DNA of 64,000 nt from Paracoccus marinus (GCF_007018965.1 NZ_VJYZ01000010.1:286168-350167); one strand, 5' to 3'; positions 28,042 to 37,228 are shown, numbered from the stretch's first letter. Notes: generated by a model not told the origin, from the sequence alone. Translations and numbers: made by a program.

Positions 28042-29634
28042 TTATTCGGCGGCGATGCTGCCCGACCGGGTCAGCGCGGCCGCGATGCTGTCGGCCGCCT
28101 CGCGCCCGTCGCGGATGGCCCAGACGACGAGGCTCGCGCCCCGCACGATGTCGCCCACCGCGTACACCCCCTCAAGGCTGGTGCGGTGGGTGCGGTGGTC
28201 GGCGCGGATGGTGCCCCAGCGCGTGACCTCCAACCCCTGAACGCCCCAAAGCCGCGGCAGTTCTTCGGGCTCGAACCCCAGCGCCTTGATGACGAGGTCG
28301 GCGGGCTCGTCGTGGACCGCGCCCTCGATCAGTTCGGGGGTCTGGCGGCCCGACACGTCCGGCGCGCCAAGCCGCATCCGCTGCACCTGCAGGCCGGTCA
28401 CGCGGCCCGGAGCAGCGTCCGCGACAGGCCCGGTCGAGGCGTCGGTTTCCGTCCGCAGCCGCGCGGGCGCGAGCCGGGGGTTGTCGCCGATCCCGTCGCC
28501 GTCCACGTCGCCGCCGTCGTTGGCCACGTCCGATTCGTCCCGACGCGCGGCGTCGCCCGCGACATGGCCGGAGAATGCGGCGGGGGCGGACAGCCAGACG
28601 AACTCAACGCCTTCTTCCTCGGCGTTCTGAACCTCGCGCTGCGAGCCGGGCATGTTGGCGCGGTCGCGGCGGTACAGGCATTTCACGCTTTCCGCGCCCT
28701 GACGGATCGCGGTGCGGACGCAGTCCATCGCGGTGTCGCCGCCGCCGACCACGACGACGCGCTTGCCGGCCGCGTTCAGCTCACCATCCGCGAAGTCGGG
28801 GACGTGGTCGCCCAGGTCGATCCGGTTCGACGCGGTCAGGTAATCCAGCGCCGCGACCACCCCTTGGGCGGGCGCGTTGTCCATGTCGAGGTCGCGGGTC
28901 TTGTAGACGCCGGTCGCGATCAGGACCGCGTCGTGCTGCGACCGGATCTCGTCGAAGCCGATCGAGCGGCCGACATCGGCGTTCAGCCGGAAGGTGACGC
29001 CCGCGTCGGCCAGCAGTTTCGAGCGGCGTTCGACCACCGGCTTTTCCAGCTTGAAGCCGGGGATGCCATAGATCATCAGCCCGCCCGCGCGGTCGTGCCG
29101 GTCATAGACCGTGACCTGAAATCCCATCGCCCGCAGCCGGTCGGCGGCGGCAAGCCCGCCCGGACCCGCGCCGATGATGCCGACGCTTTCGGGGCGTTCG
29201 ACCGCCGGGCGCGGACCCTGCACCCAGCCCTCATCCCATGCGGTGTCGGTGATGTATTTCTCGATCGCGCCGATGGTGACCGTGCCGTGACCCGACTGCT
29301 CGATGACGCAGTTGCCTTCGCACAGGCGGTCCTGCGGGCAGATGCGGCCGCAGATTTCCGGGAAAGTGTTGGTTTCCTGGCTGCGCAGATACGCCTCGTG
29401 CAGCCGCCCCTCGGCCGTCAGGCGCAGCCAGTCGGGGATGTTGTTGTGCAGCGGGCAGTGCGACTGGCAGTAGGGCACCCCGCATTGCGAGCAGCGGCTG
29501 GACTGCTCGGCGGCCTTGGCGTCGGCGAACTCGCGATAGATCTCGTGGAAATCCCGCGCGCGGTCGGGCGCGTCGCGCTTTTCCGGCATCTCGCGTTCGA
29601 CGGTCACGAACCTGAGCATCTTTTGCGTGGCCAT
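28042..29634 (-). CDS. gltD: Glutamate synthase (NADPH) small subunit, with insertion
   Basis: FAD/NADPH subunit passing electrons to GltB. Two 4Fe-4S sets: CSQCGVPYCQSHCP near 48-61 and CGRICPQDRLCEGNC near 95-109. FAD site IIGAGPGGLAAADRL, NADPH site VVVVGGGDTAMDC, and YAVGDIVRGASLVVWA near the end. At 530 residues it is about 50 longer than usual. The excess is an acidic insert at about 357-410 between AAFSG and RVTGLQVQ, containing DVDGDGIGDN, which looks like a calcium-loop repeat. First gene of the glt operon. Confidence 0.96.
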   Translation of the reverse strand: MATQKMLRFVTVEREMPEKRDAPDRARDFHEIYREFADAKAAEQSSRCSQCGVPYCQSHCPLHNNIPDWLRLTAEGRLHEAYLRSQETNTFPEICGRICPQDRLCEGNCVIEQSGHGTVTIGAIEKYITDTAWDEGWVQGPRPAVERPESVGIIGAGPGGLAAADRLRAMGFQVTVYDRHDRAGGLMIYGIPGFKLEKPVVERRSKLLADAGVTFRLNADVGRSIGFDEIRSQHDAVLIATGVYKTRDLDMDNAPAQGVVAALDYLTASNRIDLGDHVPDFADGELNAAGKRVVVVGGGDTAMDCVRTAIRQGAESVKCLYRRDRANMPGSQREVQNAEEEGVEFVWLSAPAAFSGHVAGDAARRDESDVANDGGDVDGDGIGDNPRLAPARLRTETDASTGPVADAAPGRVTGLQVQRMRLGAPDVSGRQTPELIEGAVHDEPADLVIKALGFEPEELPRLWGVQGLEVTRWGTIRADHRTHRTSLEGVYAVGDIVRGASLVVWAIRDGREAADSIAAALTRSGSIAAE

Positions 29635-29710
29635 CGGCTGCGTCCTTCATGAGATCACGGGCGCGGAGGCCCTGCGAATCGTTGTAAAACATGGGGCTGG
29701 AGCATAAAAG

Positions 29711-29720
29711 GCAACGTTGC
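29711..29720. promoter_or_regulatory. 10-bp palindrome upstream of gltD
   Basis: GCAACGTTGC is a perfect palindrome about 80 bases upstream of the gltD start, in the 258-base gap between gltD and the divergent GH-like gene. It could be part of an operator for the glt operon. No sigma-54 site was found by eye. Nothing else recognisable lies in the gap. Confidence 0.2.
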
Positions 29721-29892
29721 TGACCTATCATGCGATTGTCGCGCGGCGCTTGCTAACGCCTTGCCGCCGCCCGATTAATTTAGGTCGCAAAACGGACCTT
29801 ATTGCCGCAGCTGCAAACTGCGAGCGCACGGGCTTCCCATCACGCCCTTCGTCCGTTACCCCTCGATCCTGTTTTGTTCCCGATGAAAGCCG

Positions 29893-30759
29893 ATGGACGG
29901 AGCGCAGCCAGACATCTTTACCCCCTTCGGCCCGGTCCGCGACGGCGACGTGCCGATCGTCGCGGGCTTCGAATGCGGCCGCCTGCATTGGAGCGGGCAC
30001 GACCTGCTGCATTCGACCGACCACCTGCCGCAGGGCGGCATGCCGCACCACTATGCCACGGCGATCGGGCAGGGGGCGCGGGGGGCGCGCGACGGGCTGT
30101 CGTGGCGCCATGACGTGGTGGCGCGGGTGCAGGCGGTGCCCGCGGGCTTTCCGGTGATCTGGGACTTCTGCCATTTCGACCTGCCGCCGCGTCCCGCCGC
30201 CCACGCCATCGCTTGCACGGTGGCGCTGCCGCCGGGCGCGTGGGCGATCGCGGTCAACGAGCCGTCGGTGGGGCGGCGGGTGTCGGGGATCACGCCCGCC
30301 CGCGCCGTCGCCGCCGCGCGCAAGATGATGACCAGCGCCGCGATGCTGCCGAACGCGCCGCGCTTCGCCACCTGCGACCCGTTCCACCACCTCGCCCCGT
30401 TGGTCTTTCGCGCGACGGACGAACTCGTCTCGACCGGCCTGATCGGCATGGTCGGCGTCAACTACTACCCCCACCACGCGGCCGAACCGCTGCACCGGGT
30501 CCTGCGCGCGGTCGCCGACAGGTACCGGCTGCCGGTGATGATCGCGGAAACCGGCTGGCATGACGGGTTGCGCGCGGCCCACCGGCGCTTTCCCCATATC
30601 CGCGACCGCTGGGGCTGGCTTGACCACGTCCGGGCCGAGATCGCGCTGTCGGGCGTGCCGGTCACCGGCATCTGCTGGTATCCATGGCTCGACATGCCCG
30701 ACTGGGACGACCCGCGCCGGGGCAGCTGGCCCTGCGGCTGGCCGGGGCGGCAACGCTGA
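29893..30759 (+). CDS. Glycoside-hydrolase-like TIM-barrel protein
   Basis: 288 residues. Resembles the C-terminal two thirds of family 1-type beta-glycosidase barrels: WAIAVNEPSVG (acid/base Glu after NEP), IGMVGVNYYPHH, and MIAETGWHDG (nucleophile-like Glu), ending with GVPVTGICWYPWLDMPDWD. No signal peptide, so cytoplasmic. Shorter than classical GH1 (about 450), so the exact family and substrate are uncertain. Divergent from gltD, and followed 53 bases later by a hydrolase gene. Confidence 0.65.
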   Translation: MDGAQPDIFTPFGPVRDGDVPIVAGFECGRLHWSGHDLLHSTDHLPQGGMPHHYATAIGQGARGARDGLSWRHDVVARVQAVPAGFPVIWDFCHFDLPPRPAAHAIACTVALPPGAWAIAVNEPSVGRRVSGITPARAVAAARKMMTSAAMLPNAPRFATCDPFHHLAPLVFRATDELVSTGLIGMVGVNYYPHHAAEPLHRVLRAVADRYRLPVMIAETGWHDGLRAAHRRFPHIRDRWGWLDHVRAEIALSGVPVTGICWYPWLDMPDWDDPRRGSWPCGWPGRQR

Positions 30760-30812
30760 AGGCGTCGATCGGGGGCCGGACTGCGTTGGGGCGAAGCAAC
30801 CACGAGGGCCCC

Positions 30813-31784
30813 ATGCCGCGCACCCGATCCATCCTGTCCGCAACCGCCCGCATCCTCGCCGGAACGGCGCTCGCCTCGCGCGCCATGCAGGCGGCGATCG
30901 AAACCGCCGCCCCGCGCCAGGGCCGCATGATCGACGCCGGGGGCCTGCGCCTGCATGTCGTGTCGCGCGGCGCGCGGCGCGAGGGCCGGCCGGCGATGCT
31001 GATGGTCCACGGCCTTGCCGGGACGGCGCGCAATTTCACCATGCGGCTGACCGGACTGCTGGAGGGCGACCACGAACTGCACGTCGTGGACCGCCCCGGC
31101 GCCGGTTATTCGGACGACATGGGGACGCGCGGCACCCTGGCCGCGCAGGCGCGGCTGCTGGTGGACCTGATCGACACGCTGGGCCTTCACCGGCCGCTGC
31201 TGGTCGGGCATTCGCTGGGCGGCGCGCTGTCCTTGCAGGTGGCGGTGGATCATCCGCAGGCGATCCGGGGCGCCGCGCTGATCGCGCCCGCGACCCACGC
31301 GCTGCGCTCGCCCCAAACGGCGGCGTGGCAGCGGGCGCTGCTGACGCCGTCGCCGCTGGGCTGGCTCTGGACGCAGACCCTCGCCGCGCCGATGGCGGCG
31401 CCGCTGTCGCCGTTCGTGACCGGCCACATCTTTTCACCCGAGCGCTGGCCGCTGTCGGTCGGCTGGCAGGGCGGCGGCTACCTTGCGCTGCGCCCCCGCA
31501 GCATCGCCGCGTCGGGCCGCGACCTGCGCACCGCGCTGGATGAACTGCCGGCGCTGTCGCGGCGCTACGGCGAGCTGTCGGCGCCGGTCCACGTGCTGGG
31601 CGCGGAAAGCGATGCGCTGGTGCCGCAAGCCGAACACGCGGCGCGGCTGGCGCGGGAAAGCGGCCGGGTGCGGCTGACGCTGGTGCCGGGCGGGCACATG
31701 CTGCCGATCACGCAGCCGCATCTGGTGGCGGCCTGGCTGCGCGACGTGGTGGATATTGTGGCGGACGAGGTGGCGAGCCCCTGA
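30813..31784 (+). CDS. Alpha/beta-fold hydrolase
   Basis: 323 residues. Core domain: PAMLMVHGLAGTARNF (oxyanion region), nucleophile elbow GHSLGGALS, the acid in VLGAESDALVPQAEHA, and the catalytic His in VPGGHMLPITQP. The first 30 residues (RTRSILSATARILAGTALASRAM) are mildly hydrophobic and may anchor it to the membrane. Substrate unknown. The ATG at 30813 follows a GAGGG site; longer in-frame starts would overlap the previous gene. Confidence 0.85.
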   Translation: MPRTRSILSATARILAGTALASRAMQAAIETAAPRQGRMIDAGGLRLHVVSRGARREGRPAMLMVHGLAGTARNFTMRLTGLLEGDHELHVVDRPGAGYSDDMGTRGTLAAQARLLVDLIDTLGLHRPLLVGHSLGGALSLQVAVDHPQAIRGAALIAPATHALRSPQTAAWQRALLTPSPLGWLWTQTLAAPMAAPLSPFVTGHIFSPERWPLSVGWQGGGYLALRPRSIAASGRDLRTALDELPALSRRYGELSAPVHVLGAESDALVPQAEHAARLARESGRVRLTLVPGGHMLPITQPHLVAAWLRDVVDIVADEVASP

Positions 31785-31788
31785 TCCC

Positions 31789-32958
31789 CTACTTCACCCG
31801 CTCCATGATCGAGACGTAGTTGGCGACCGCCGCCCCGCCCATGTTGAACACGCCCGCGAGCTTTGCGTCCGGGATCTGCATCCCCTCGGCCTCGCCTGCA
31901 AGCTGCATCGCGGCCATGACGTGCATCGACACGCCCGTGGCCCCGATCGGGTGACCCTTGGCCTTCAGCCCGCCCGAGGGGTTCACCGGCAGCCGCCCGT
32001 CCTTCTGCGTCACGCCCTCGCGGATGACGCGGTGGCCTTCTCCCGGTTCGGAAAGGCCCATCGCCTCGTACTCGATCAGCTCGGCGATGGTGAAGCAGTC
32101 GTGGCTTTCGACCAGCGACAGGTCGTCCAGCGTCAGGCCCGACTGGTCGAAAGCCTTGGCCCATGCCATGCGGGCGCCCCGGAACTCCAGCACGTCGCGG
32201 TGCGACATGGCCATGACGTCGTTGGCCTGTGCGCGCGCGCGGAATGCGATGGCGCGGGCCATGCCGGCGGCGGTCTCCTCGTCCGCGAGCACCAGCACCG
32301 CCGCCCCGTCGGATACGAGCGAGCAGTCGGTGCGTCGCAGCGGCCCGGCCACGCGGGGGTTCTTGTCGCTGATCGTGTTGCAAAAGGCGGTGTCGAAGTC
32401 CTTGCGCATGTGCGCGTAGGGGTTCGCGACGCCGTTGCCGTGGTTCTTGGCGGCGATCATCGCAAGCTCCTCGGACCGGTCGCCGTAGCGCTGGAAGTAC
32501 TTGTCGGCAATCTGCCCGAACAGGCCCGCGAAACCGCCCTGAACCTCGGCCTCTTCCTTGCGGTAGGAACAGCCCAGCAGGATGTCGCCCACCTCGACGT
32601 TGGGGGTCGCGGTCATCTTTTCGGCGCCCACCACCAGCGCGATCCGGCCCCGGCCCGATTCGATGAAGTCCATCGCCCCGTGCATCGCGGCCGATCCGGT
32701 CGCGCAGGCGTTTTCGTACCGGGTGGCGGGCGTGTGGGCGAAGCGTTCGTCGCCCATCGCGACCAGCGCGCCCTGGAAATCCTGCCGCGCGAAGCCGTTG
32801 TTGAAGACGCCGACGAAGATCCCGTCCACGTCCTCGGGCGCGATGCCCGCGTGATCCAGCGCCTGCGGCACAACCTCGGCCATCAGGGTTTCTGTGTCGG
32901 GTGCCTCGGCCTTGCCGAAGCGGGAATGCGCCCAGCCGACGATCTGTGCCTTGCCCAT
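31789..32958 (-). CDS. Thiolase family acetyl-CoA acetyltransferase (SCP2 type)
   Basis: 389 residues. Thiolase fold with the acyl-accepting Cys in YENACATGSAAMHGA near residue 85, HDCFTIAEL, and NPSGGLKAKGHPIGATG carrying the active-site His. It lacks the usual C-terminal CxG pattern of classical thiolases (GVFNMGGAAVANYV instead), placing it with the SCP-x/lipid-transfer branch. Likely involved in degrading branched or sterol-like acyl-CoA chains. No beta-oxidation partner is adjacent. Confidence 0.87.
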   Translation of the reverse strand: MGKAQIVGWAHSRFGKAEAPDTETLMAEVVPQALDHAGIAPEDVDGIFVGVFNNGFARQDFQGALVAMGDERFAHTPATRYENACATGSAAMHGAMDFIESGRGRIALVVGAEKMTATPNVEVGDILLGCSYRKEEAEVQGGFAGLFGQIADKYFQRYGDRSEELAMIAAKNHGNGVANPYAHMRKDFDTAFCNTISDKNPRVAGPLRRTDCSLVSDGAAVLVLADEETAAGMARAIAFRARAQANDVMAMSHRDVLEFRGARMAWAKAFDQSGLTLDDLSLVESHDCFTIAELIEYEAMGLSEPGEGHRVIREGVTQKDGRLPVNPSGGLKAKGHPIGATGVSMHVMAAMQLAGEAEGMQIPDAKLAGVFNMGGAAVANYVSIMERVK

Positions 32959-33034
32959 GATGTGCCCCTTGCGATGCGTTCGCCCCGATGAATGGCACCC
33001 GCGGGGCAGGCTGGCAACATCCGTGACGGCAGGG

Positions 33035-34030
33035 TCATACCCCGCCGTAGTCCACGGCCGTCCGCATTCCCGTCGCCGCGGCCTGGGCGACCGCCTGCGC
33101 CACCGCCACCGCCTTCGCCCCGTCGACGCCGGTGGCTGCGGGCTGACCCCGCCCTTCCGTCGCCTCAGCGAACATGGTCAGCACGCGCTGGTGCAGGCTG
33201 TGGTGCGAGAACGGGACGGTTCGGATGCCTTCGGCGGTCCGCAGCAGGACCTCGCCGCCCGCGCGCGAGGTCATCGTGCCCGCGCCCACGATCGAGCCTT
33301 CGGTGCCGTGGACCTCGATCCCGTTGCCGGCGAAGGGGTGGGTAAAGCTCACATGCACCATGACCTGCGCGCCCGAGGGCATGGACCACGCCGACACCAC
33401 GTTGTCGTCCACCCCGCCCCCCAGCGTCGGCGGGGCGGACAGCGCCACCACCTCGGCCGGGTCCTCGTTCAGGTGAAAGCGCACGATGTCGGCGGCGTGG
33501 ACGAGGATGTCGGCGATCACCCCGCCCGTGGCCCGGTCATGCACCCGCCATCCCTGCCGATGGGGCGGCAGCTGTATCGCCTGGAACACCCGCATGCTCT
33601 GTACCCGGCCGATCCGGCCGTCCTGGATCAACTCGCCCATCCGCTGGTGGCTGCCCGCGCCCCGCAGGTGGTGGTTGGTGGCAAGGACGCGGCCGCTTGC
33701 CCGCGCGGCCCGCTCCATCCGCACAGCCGACGCGAGGTCGGTGGACAGCGGCTTTTCGCACATGACATGCGCGCCCGCATCCAGCGCCGCGATGGTGTGG
33801 TCATGGTGCAGGTCGTTCAGGGACGAGACATAGACGGCGTCAACCGGCCTTTCCCGCAACGCGAGGTGCGGATCGGTCCGGCTGACGGGGATGCCGTGTT
33901 CGTCCGCGAACGCCCGGCCGCGCGCGGGGTCGCGCGACATCACCCACGCGATCTCGCCCCCGGTGGCGCGGATCGCGGGCACCATGTGCGTGCGCGCCAT
34001 GTCGCTTGCGCCGATCAGACCCCATCTCAT
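33035..34030 (-). CDS. Gfo/Idh/MocA family oxidoreductase
   Basis: 331 residues. N-terminal Rossmann domain MRWGLIGASDMARTHMVPAI, then VDAVYVSSLNDLHHDHTIAALDAGAHVMCEKPL with the conserved EKP lysine. The C-terminal alpha/beta domain has GGVIADILVHAADIVRF. Probably oxidises a sugar or inositol derivative with NAD(P). Start placed at MRWGLIG; the open frame continues far upstream but only as antisense of the next genes. Divergent from the AGE-family epimerase, possibly one sugar pathway. Confidence 0.9.
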   Translation of the reverse strand: MRWGLIGASDMARTHMVPAIRATGGEIAWVMSRDPARGRAFADEHGIPVSRTDPHLALRERPVDAVYVSSLNDLHHDHTIAALDAGAHVMCEKPLSTDLASAVRMERAARASGRVLATNHHLRGAGSHQRMGELIQDGRIGRVQSMRVFQAIQLPPHRQGWRVHDRATGGVIADILVHAADIVRFHLNEDPAEVVALSAPPTLGGGVDDNVVSAWSMPSGAQVMVHVSFTHPFAGNGIEVHGTEGSIVGAGTMTSRAGGEVLLRTAEGIRTVPFSHHSLHQRVLTMFAEATEGRGQPAATGVDGAKAVAVAQAVAQAAATGMRTAVDYGGV

Positions 34031-34168
34031 GCCGCCGCCTCGTTCCGTTCGATGCCTCCGATGGCATGCTGACAGCGGCCGCTCGCGAAGGCCAGCCGCA
34101 CCGGCGGGCTGGCGCGACGGGCCGGGCGGTGAAATGGTGCCGCGACGCCTGCCAAGAAGGAACCCGCG

Positions 34169-35431
34169 ATGCCGCTGCCCCGCAACGACGACCCGACCCC
34201 GCCGTGGCGCGACCGGCCCGACCATCAGGCCTGGCTGCGGGCCGAGGCTGAACGGCAGGTCCGCTTCTTCCGTCCCAGCCTGCGGCGCGGGGGTGCCTTC
34301 GCGGTGCTGGACCACGACGGCAACCCGCTGCCGGGGCAGGTGCAGGAACTGCATACCACGACGCGGCTGGTCCATTCCTATGCCCTTGCCGCCGCCGCGG
34401 GCATGCCCGGCACCGACGACATGATCGAGGCGGGAATGGCGCGGCTGTGGTCGCACCACCGCGACGCGCGCCACGGCGGCTATGTCTGGTCCACCGAAGG
34501 CGACGGGGTGGGGGACGGCACCAAGCTGGCCTATGGGCACGTTTTCGTCCTGCTGGCCGGCGCGTCCGCCAAGTCGGCCGGGCACCCCGACGCCGACCGG
34601 CTGATCGCGGACGTGACCGAGATCATCGACCGGCATTTCTGGGACGAGCCGCGCGGCCTTCTGCGCGACGAATACACCCGCGACTGGCAGCCCTTTTCGA
34701 CCTATCGCGGCATGAACGCCAACATGCACGGGATCGAGGCGCTGCTGACCGCGTTCGAGGCGACGGGCGAGCGTCAGCATCTGGACCGCGCGGGCCGGAT
34801 CCTCGATTTCTTCGTGGGGCAGGTCGCGCCCGCGCATGGCTGGCACATTCCGGAACATTACGACGAGAACTGGCGGGTGGACCGCGCCTATCGCGGCAAC
34901 CCGATGTTCCGCCCGCCGGGCACCACGCCGGGCCATTCGTTCGAGCTGGGGCGGCTTGCGCTGCAGCACTGGGACCTGACCGGCCGCGCCGACCCCGAGG
35001 CGCCGGACCGCGCGCGGATGCTGATCGAAACGGCGCTGGCGGCGGCATGGCTGCCGCAGGGCGGGTTCGCCTATACGCTGGGCGACGACCGCCGGCCGCT
35101 GATCGCCGACCGCTACTGGTGGCCGGTGACCGAGGCGATCGGGGCCCTGTCCGCCTTGCAGAAACTGGGGGACGTGTCGCGGGCCGGGGAGAACAACGAG
35201 GGGCTGGACGCGGACGAAGCGTGGTATCGCCGCCTGTGGACCTTTGCCGACGCGCATCTGATCGACCGCGCGCGGGGGGGCTGGTTCCCGGAACTCGACG
35301 ATCGTGGCCGTCCGACCTCGCGCCAGTTCACGGGCAAGCCCGACATCTACCACTCGCTGCAGGCGGCGCTGCTGCCGCAGCTGCCGGGCATCTCGCGCCT
35401 GGCCGGGGAATTGCGGGACGGCGCGCGCTGA
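34169..35431 (+). CDS. AGE-family sugar epimerase/isomerase (YihS-like)
   Basis: 420 residues, (alpha/alpha)6-barrel of the N-acylglucosamine 2-epimerase family. Visible motifs: RGMNANMHGIEALL, PGHSFELGRL (catalytic His region), RYWWPVTEAIGAL, and GKPDIYHSLQAALL, the last typical of aldose-ketose isomerases such as YihS. Interconverts mannose/glucose/fructose-type sugars; the exact substrate cannot be read. Preceded by an AAGGA site. The divergent dehydrogenase is its nearest partner. Confidence 0.88.
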   Translation: MPLPRNDDPTPPWRDRPDHQAWLRAEAERQVRFFRPSLRRGGAFAVLDHDGNPLPGQVQELHTTTRLVHSYALAAAAGMPGTDDMIEAGMARLWSHHRDARHGGYVWSTEGDGVGDGTKLAYGHVFVLLAGASAKSAGHPDADRLIADVTEIIDRHFWDEPRGLLRDEYTRDWQPFSTYRGMNANMHGIEALLTAFEATGERQHLDRAGRILDFFVGQVAPAHGWHIPEHYDENWRVDRAYRGNPMFRPPGTTPGHSFELGRLALQHWDLTGRADPEAPDRARMLIETALAAAWLPQGGFAYTLGDDRRPLIADRYWWPVTEAIGALSALQKLGDVSRAGENNEGLDADEAWYRRLWTFADAHLIDRARGGWFPELDDRGRPTSRQFTGKPDIYHSLQAALLPQLPGISRLAGELRDGAR

Positions 35432-35450
35432 CTGCGCCGTCCCGGGCATT

Positions 35451-36800
35451 TTACCGCGTCGGGGTGACGCGCCAGATCGTGTTCGACAGGTCGTCGGCCA
35501 CCAGAAGCGCGCCCTTGGGGTCAACGGTCACGCCCACCGGGCGGCCGCGCGTGTTCCCCTCGTCCACGAGGAAGCCCGACACGAAGTCGATCGGCTCGCC
35601 TGCGGGCTTGCCGTTCTGGAACGGCACGAACACCACCTTGTAGCCGACCGGATCGCTGCGGTTCCAGCTTCCGTGTTCGCCCACGAACGCGCCGTCGGCG
35701 AACTGCCCGCCCATCGCCGCGTTCGAGAACGAAACGCCAAGCGCCGCGACGTGCGACCCCAGCGCATAGTCGGGCGCGATCGCCGAGGCGACCTTTTCGG
35801 GGTCCTGCGGCTGGGCGCGCGGATCGACGTTCTGGCCCCAGTAGCTGAAGGGCCAGCCATAGAACGCCCCGTCCTGGACCGAGGTCAGGTAGTCGGGAAC
35901 GAGGTCCGGGCCGATCTCGTCGCGCTCGTTCGCGACGGCCCACAGCGTGCCGGTGCCCGGCTGGATGGTCAGCGCGGTAGGGTTGCGGATGCCCGTCGCG
36001 TAGGGGCGATGCGCGCCGGTCCGGGCGTCGATTTCCCACACCATCGCGCGGTCCTGTTCGGCCGCCAGCCCGCGTTCGGTGATGTTGCTGTTCGACCCGA
36101 TCCCCACGTAAAGGAACCGCCCGTCGGCGCTGGCCGTCATGGCCTTGGTCCAGTGGTGGTTGATCTCGGACGGCAGGGTGGTCAGCGTCACCGGCGGGCC
36201 GTTGGCGGTGGTCTGGCCGTCCACGTAGTCGAAGCGGACGACCGCGTCCTGGTTGGCCACGAACAGCGACCCGTTCACCAGCGCAAGGCCGTAGGGCGCG
36301 TTCAGGTTCTCGGCAAAGACGCCCTGCATCTCGTAGGTGCCGTCGCCGTCTGCGTCGCGCAGCAGCGTCAGCCGGTTGCCGCCCTTGACCCCGCTCTTGC
36401 CCAGGTTCTTGATGAAGCCCGCGATGAAATCCTTGGGCCGCAGCTTCGGCGCGCCGCCGCCCGACCCCTCGGCCACGAGGATGTCGCCGTTGGGCAGCAC
36501 CAGCATCTGGCGCGGAATCTTGAGGTCCGTCGCGATGGCGGTGACGCTGTAGCCCTGCGGCACCGTGGGGACCGCGTCGCCCCAGGTGGCGGGGCGCGGC
36601 ACCTTCATGTCGGGCAGAAGCCCGCGCTGCGGCTCGGGCAGGGTCGGCTGCGGGCCGACCTGTGCGGCGACCGGCGTCGCCTGTGCGGTGGCGGCCGGTG
36701 TAGTGGCGGCGGGTGTCGCGGCGGGCGCGGTCGCGGACTGCGCGAGCGCGGCCACGGGCGCCAGCGCGACGGCGCTGGTCAACAGAAGCGAACGGATCAT
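35451..36800 (-). CDS. Exported sorbosone/glucose dehydrogenase-like beta-propeller
   Basis: 449 residues with a signal peptide (LLTSAVALAPVAALA) and then an Ala/Thr/Pro low-complexity linker of about 25 residues. The rest is a six-bladed propeller of the PQQ-type glucose/sorbosone dehydrogenase family: IPRQMLVLPNGDILVAEG, NAPYGLALVNGSLFVAN, GIRNPTALTIQPGTGTLWAV and GEHGSWNRSDPVGYKVVF. Periplasmic; whether it binds PQQ is not shown by sequence alone. Start overlaps the stop of the small membrane protein upstream (ATGA), forming a two-gene operon. Confidence 0.88.
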   Translation of the reverse strand: MIRSLLLTSAVALAPVAALAQSATAPAATPAATTPAATAQATPVAAQVGPQPTLPEPQRGLLPDMKVPRPATWGDAVPTVPQGYSVTAIATDLKIPRQMLVLPNGDILVAEGSGGGAPKLRPKDFIAGFIKNLGKSGVKGGNRLTLLRDADGDGTYEMQGVFAENLNAPYGLALVNGSLFVANQDAVVRFDYVDGQTTANGPPVTLTTLPSEINHHWTKAMTASADGRFLYVGIGSNSNITERGLAAEQDRAMVWEIDARTGAHRPYATGIRNPTALTIQPGTGTLWAVANERDEIGPDLVPDYLTSVQDGAFYGWPFSYWGQNVDPRAQPQDPEKVASAIAPDYALGSHVAALGVSFSNAAMGGQFADGAFVGEHGSWNRSDPVGYKVVFVPFQNGKPAGEPIDFVSGFLVDEGNTRGRPVGVTVDPKGALLVADDLSNTIWRVTPTR

Positions 36801-37228
36801 GCCAGATCTCCCGAGCGGAACCCCGCAAAGCCGATCCACGACGCGATGAGCGCCAGGATCACGGTCACAGCCGACAGCCACAGCCCCATCGGCATCGTGG
36901 CGGCGGCGTCCTTGGCGTGGACAAAGGCGTTGACCAGACCCACCGCGAACGTCAGCAGCAGGACGGCGAAGTAGCCGCCGCGCCCGCGGTCGCCGCGGCC
37001 ACGGTTGGCGATCAGCGCGATCAGCGCCCAAAGAAGCGCAAGCCCCGCGCCCACAAGCGCGCCCGCGATCAGCCACGACGCGAAGTTCGCCCACTGGATG
37101 TTCCAGCTGCGCGAATAGGCGACGTCGCTGATGAGCGCGCCCAGGAACAGGGGAAGCGGGATCGCCAGAAGGATCGCGTGCAGCGGGTGCAGCGGCCTCC
37201 GATGATCGAGATAGGACATGGCGACCAC
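36797..37228 (-). CDS. DUF2231-like four-helix membrane protein
   Basis: 143 residues with four hydrophobic helices (LHAILLAIPLPLFLGALISD, WLIAGALVGAGLALLWALIAL, YFAVLLLTFAVGLVNAFVH, LWLSAVTVILALIASWIGF). The HPLHAILLAIPLPLF start is characteristic of DUF2231. Function unknown; often next to PQQ or sorbosone dehydrogenases, as here, so it may be the membrane partner that accepts electrons (inference). The Met at 37219 is an equally likely start. Confidence 0.8.
   Translation of the reverse strand: MVAMSYLDHRRPLHPLHAILLAIPLPLFLGALISDVAYSRSWNIQWANFASWLIAGALVGAGLALLWALIALIANRGRGDRGRGGYFAVLLLTFAVGLVNAFVHAKDAAATMPMGLWLSAVTVILALIASWIGFAGFRSGDLA

Noticed and set aside
34031..35524. Minus-strand extension that would fuse a 500-residue region to the Gfo/Idh dehydrogenase
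   Set aside because: The extension is the reverse of the AGE epimerase gene; the dehydrogenase starts naturally at MRWGLIG.
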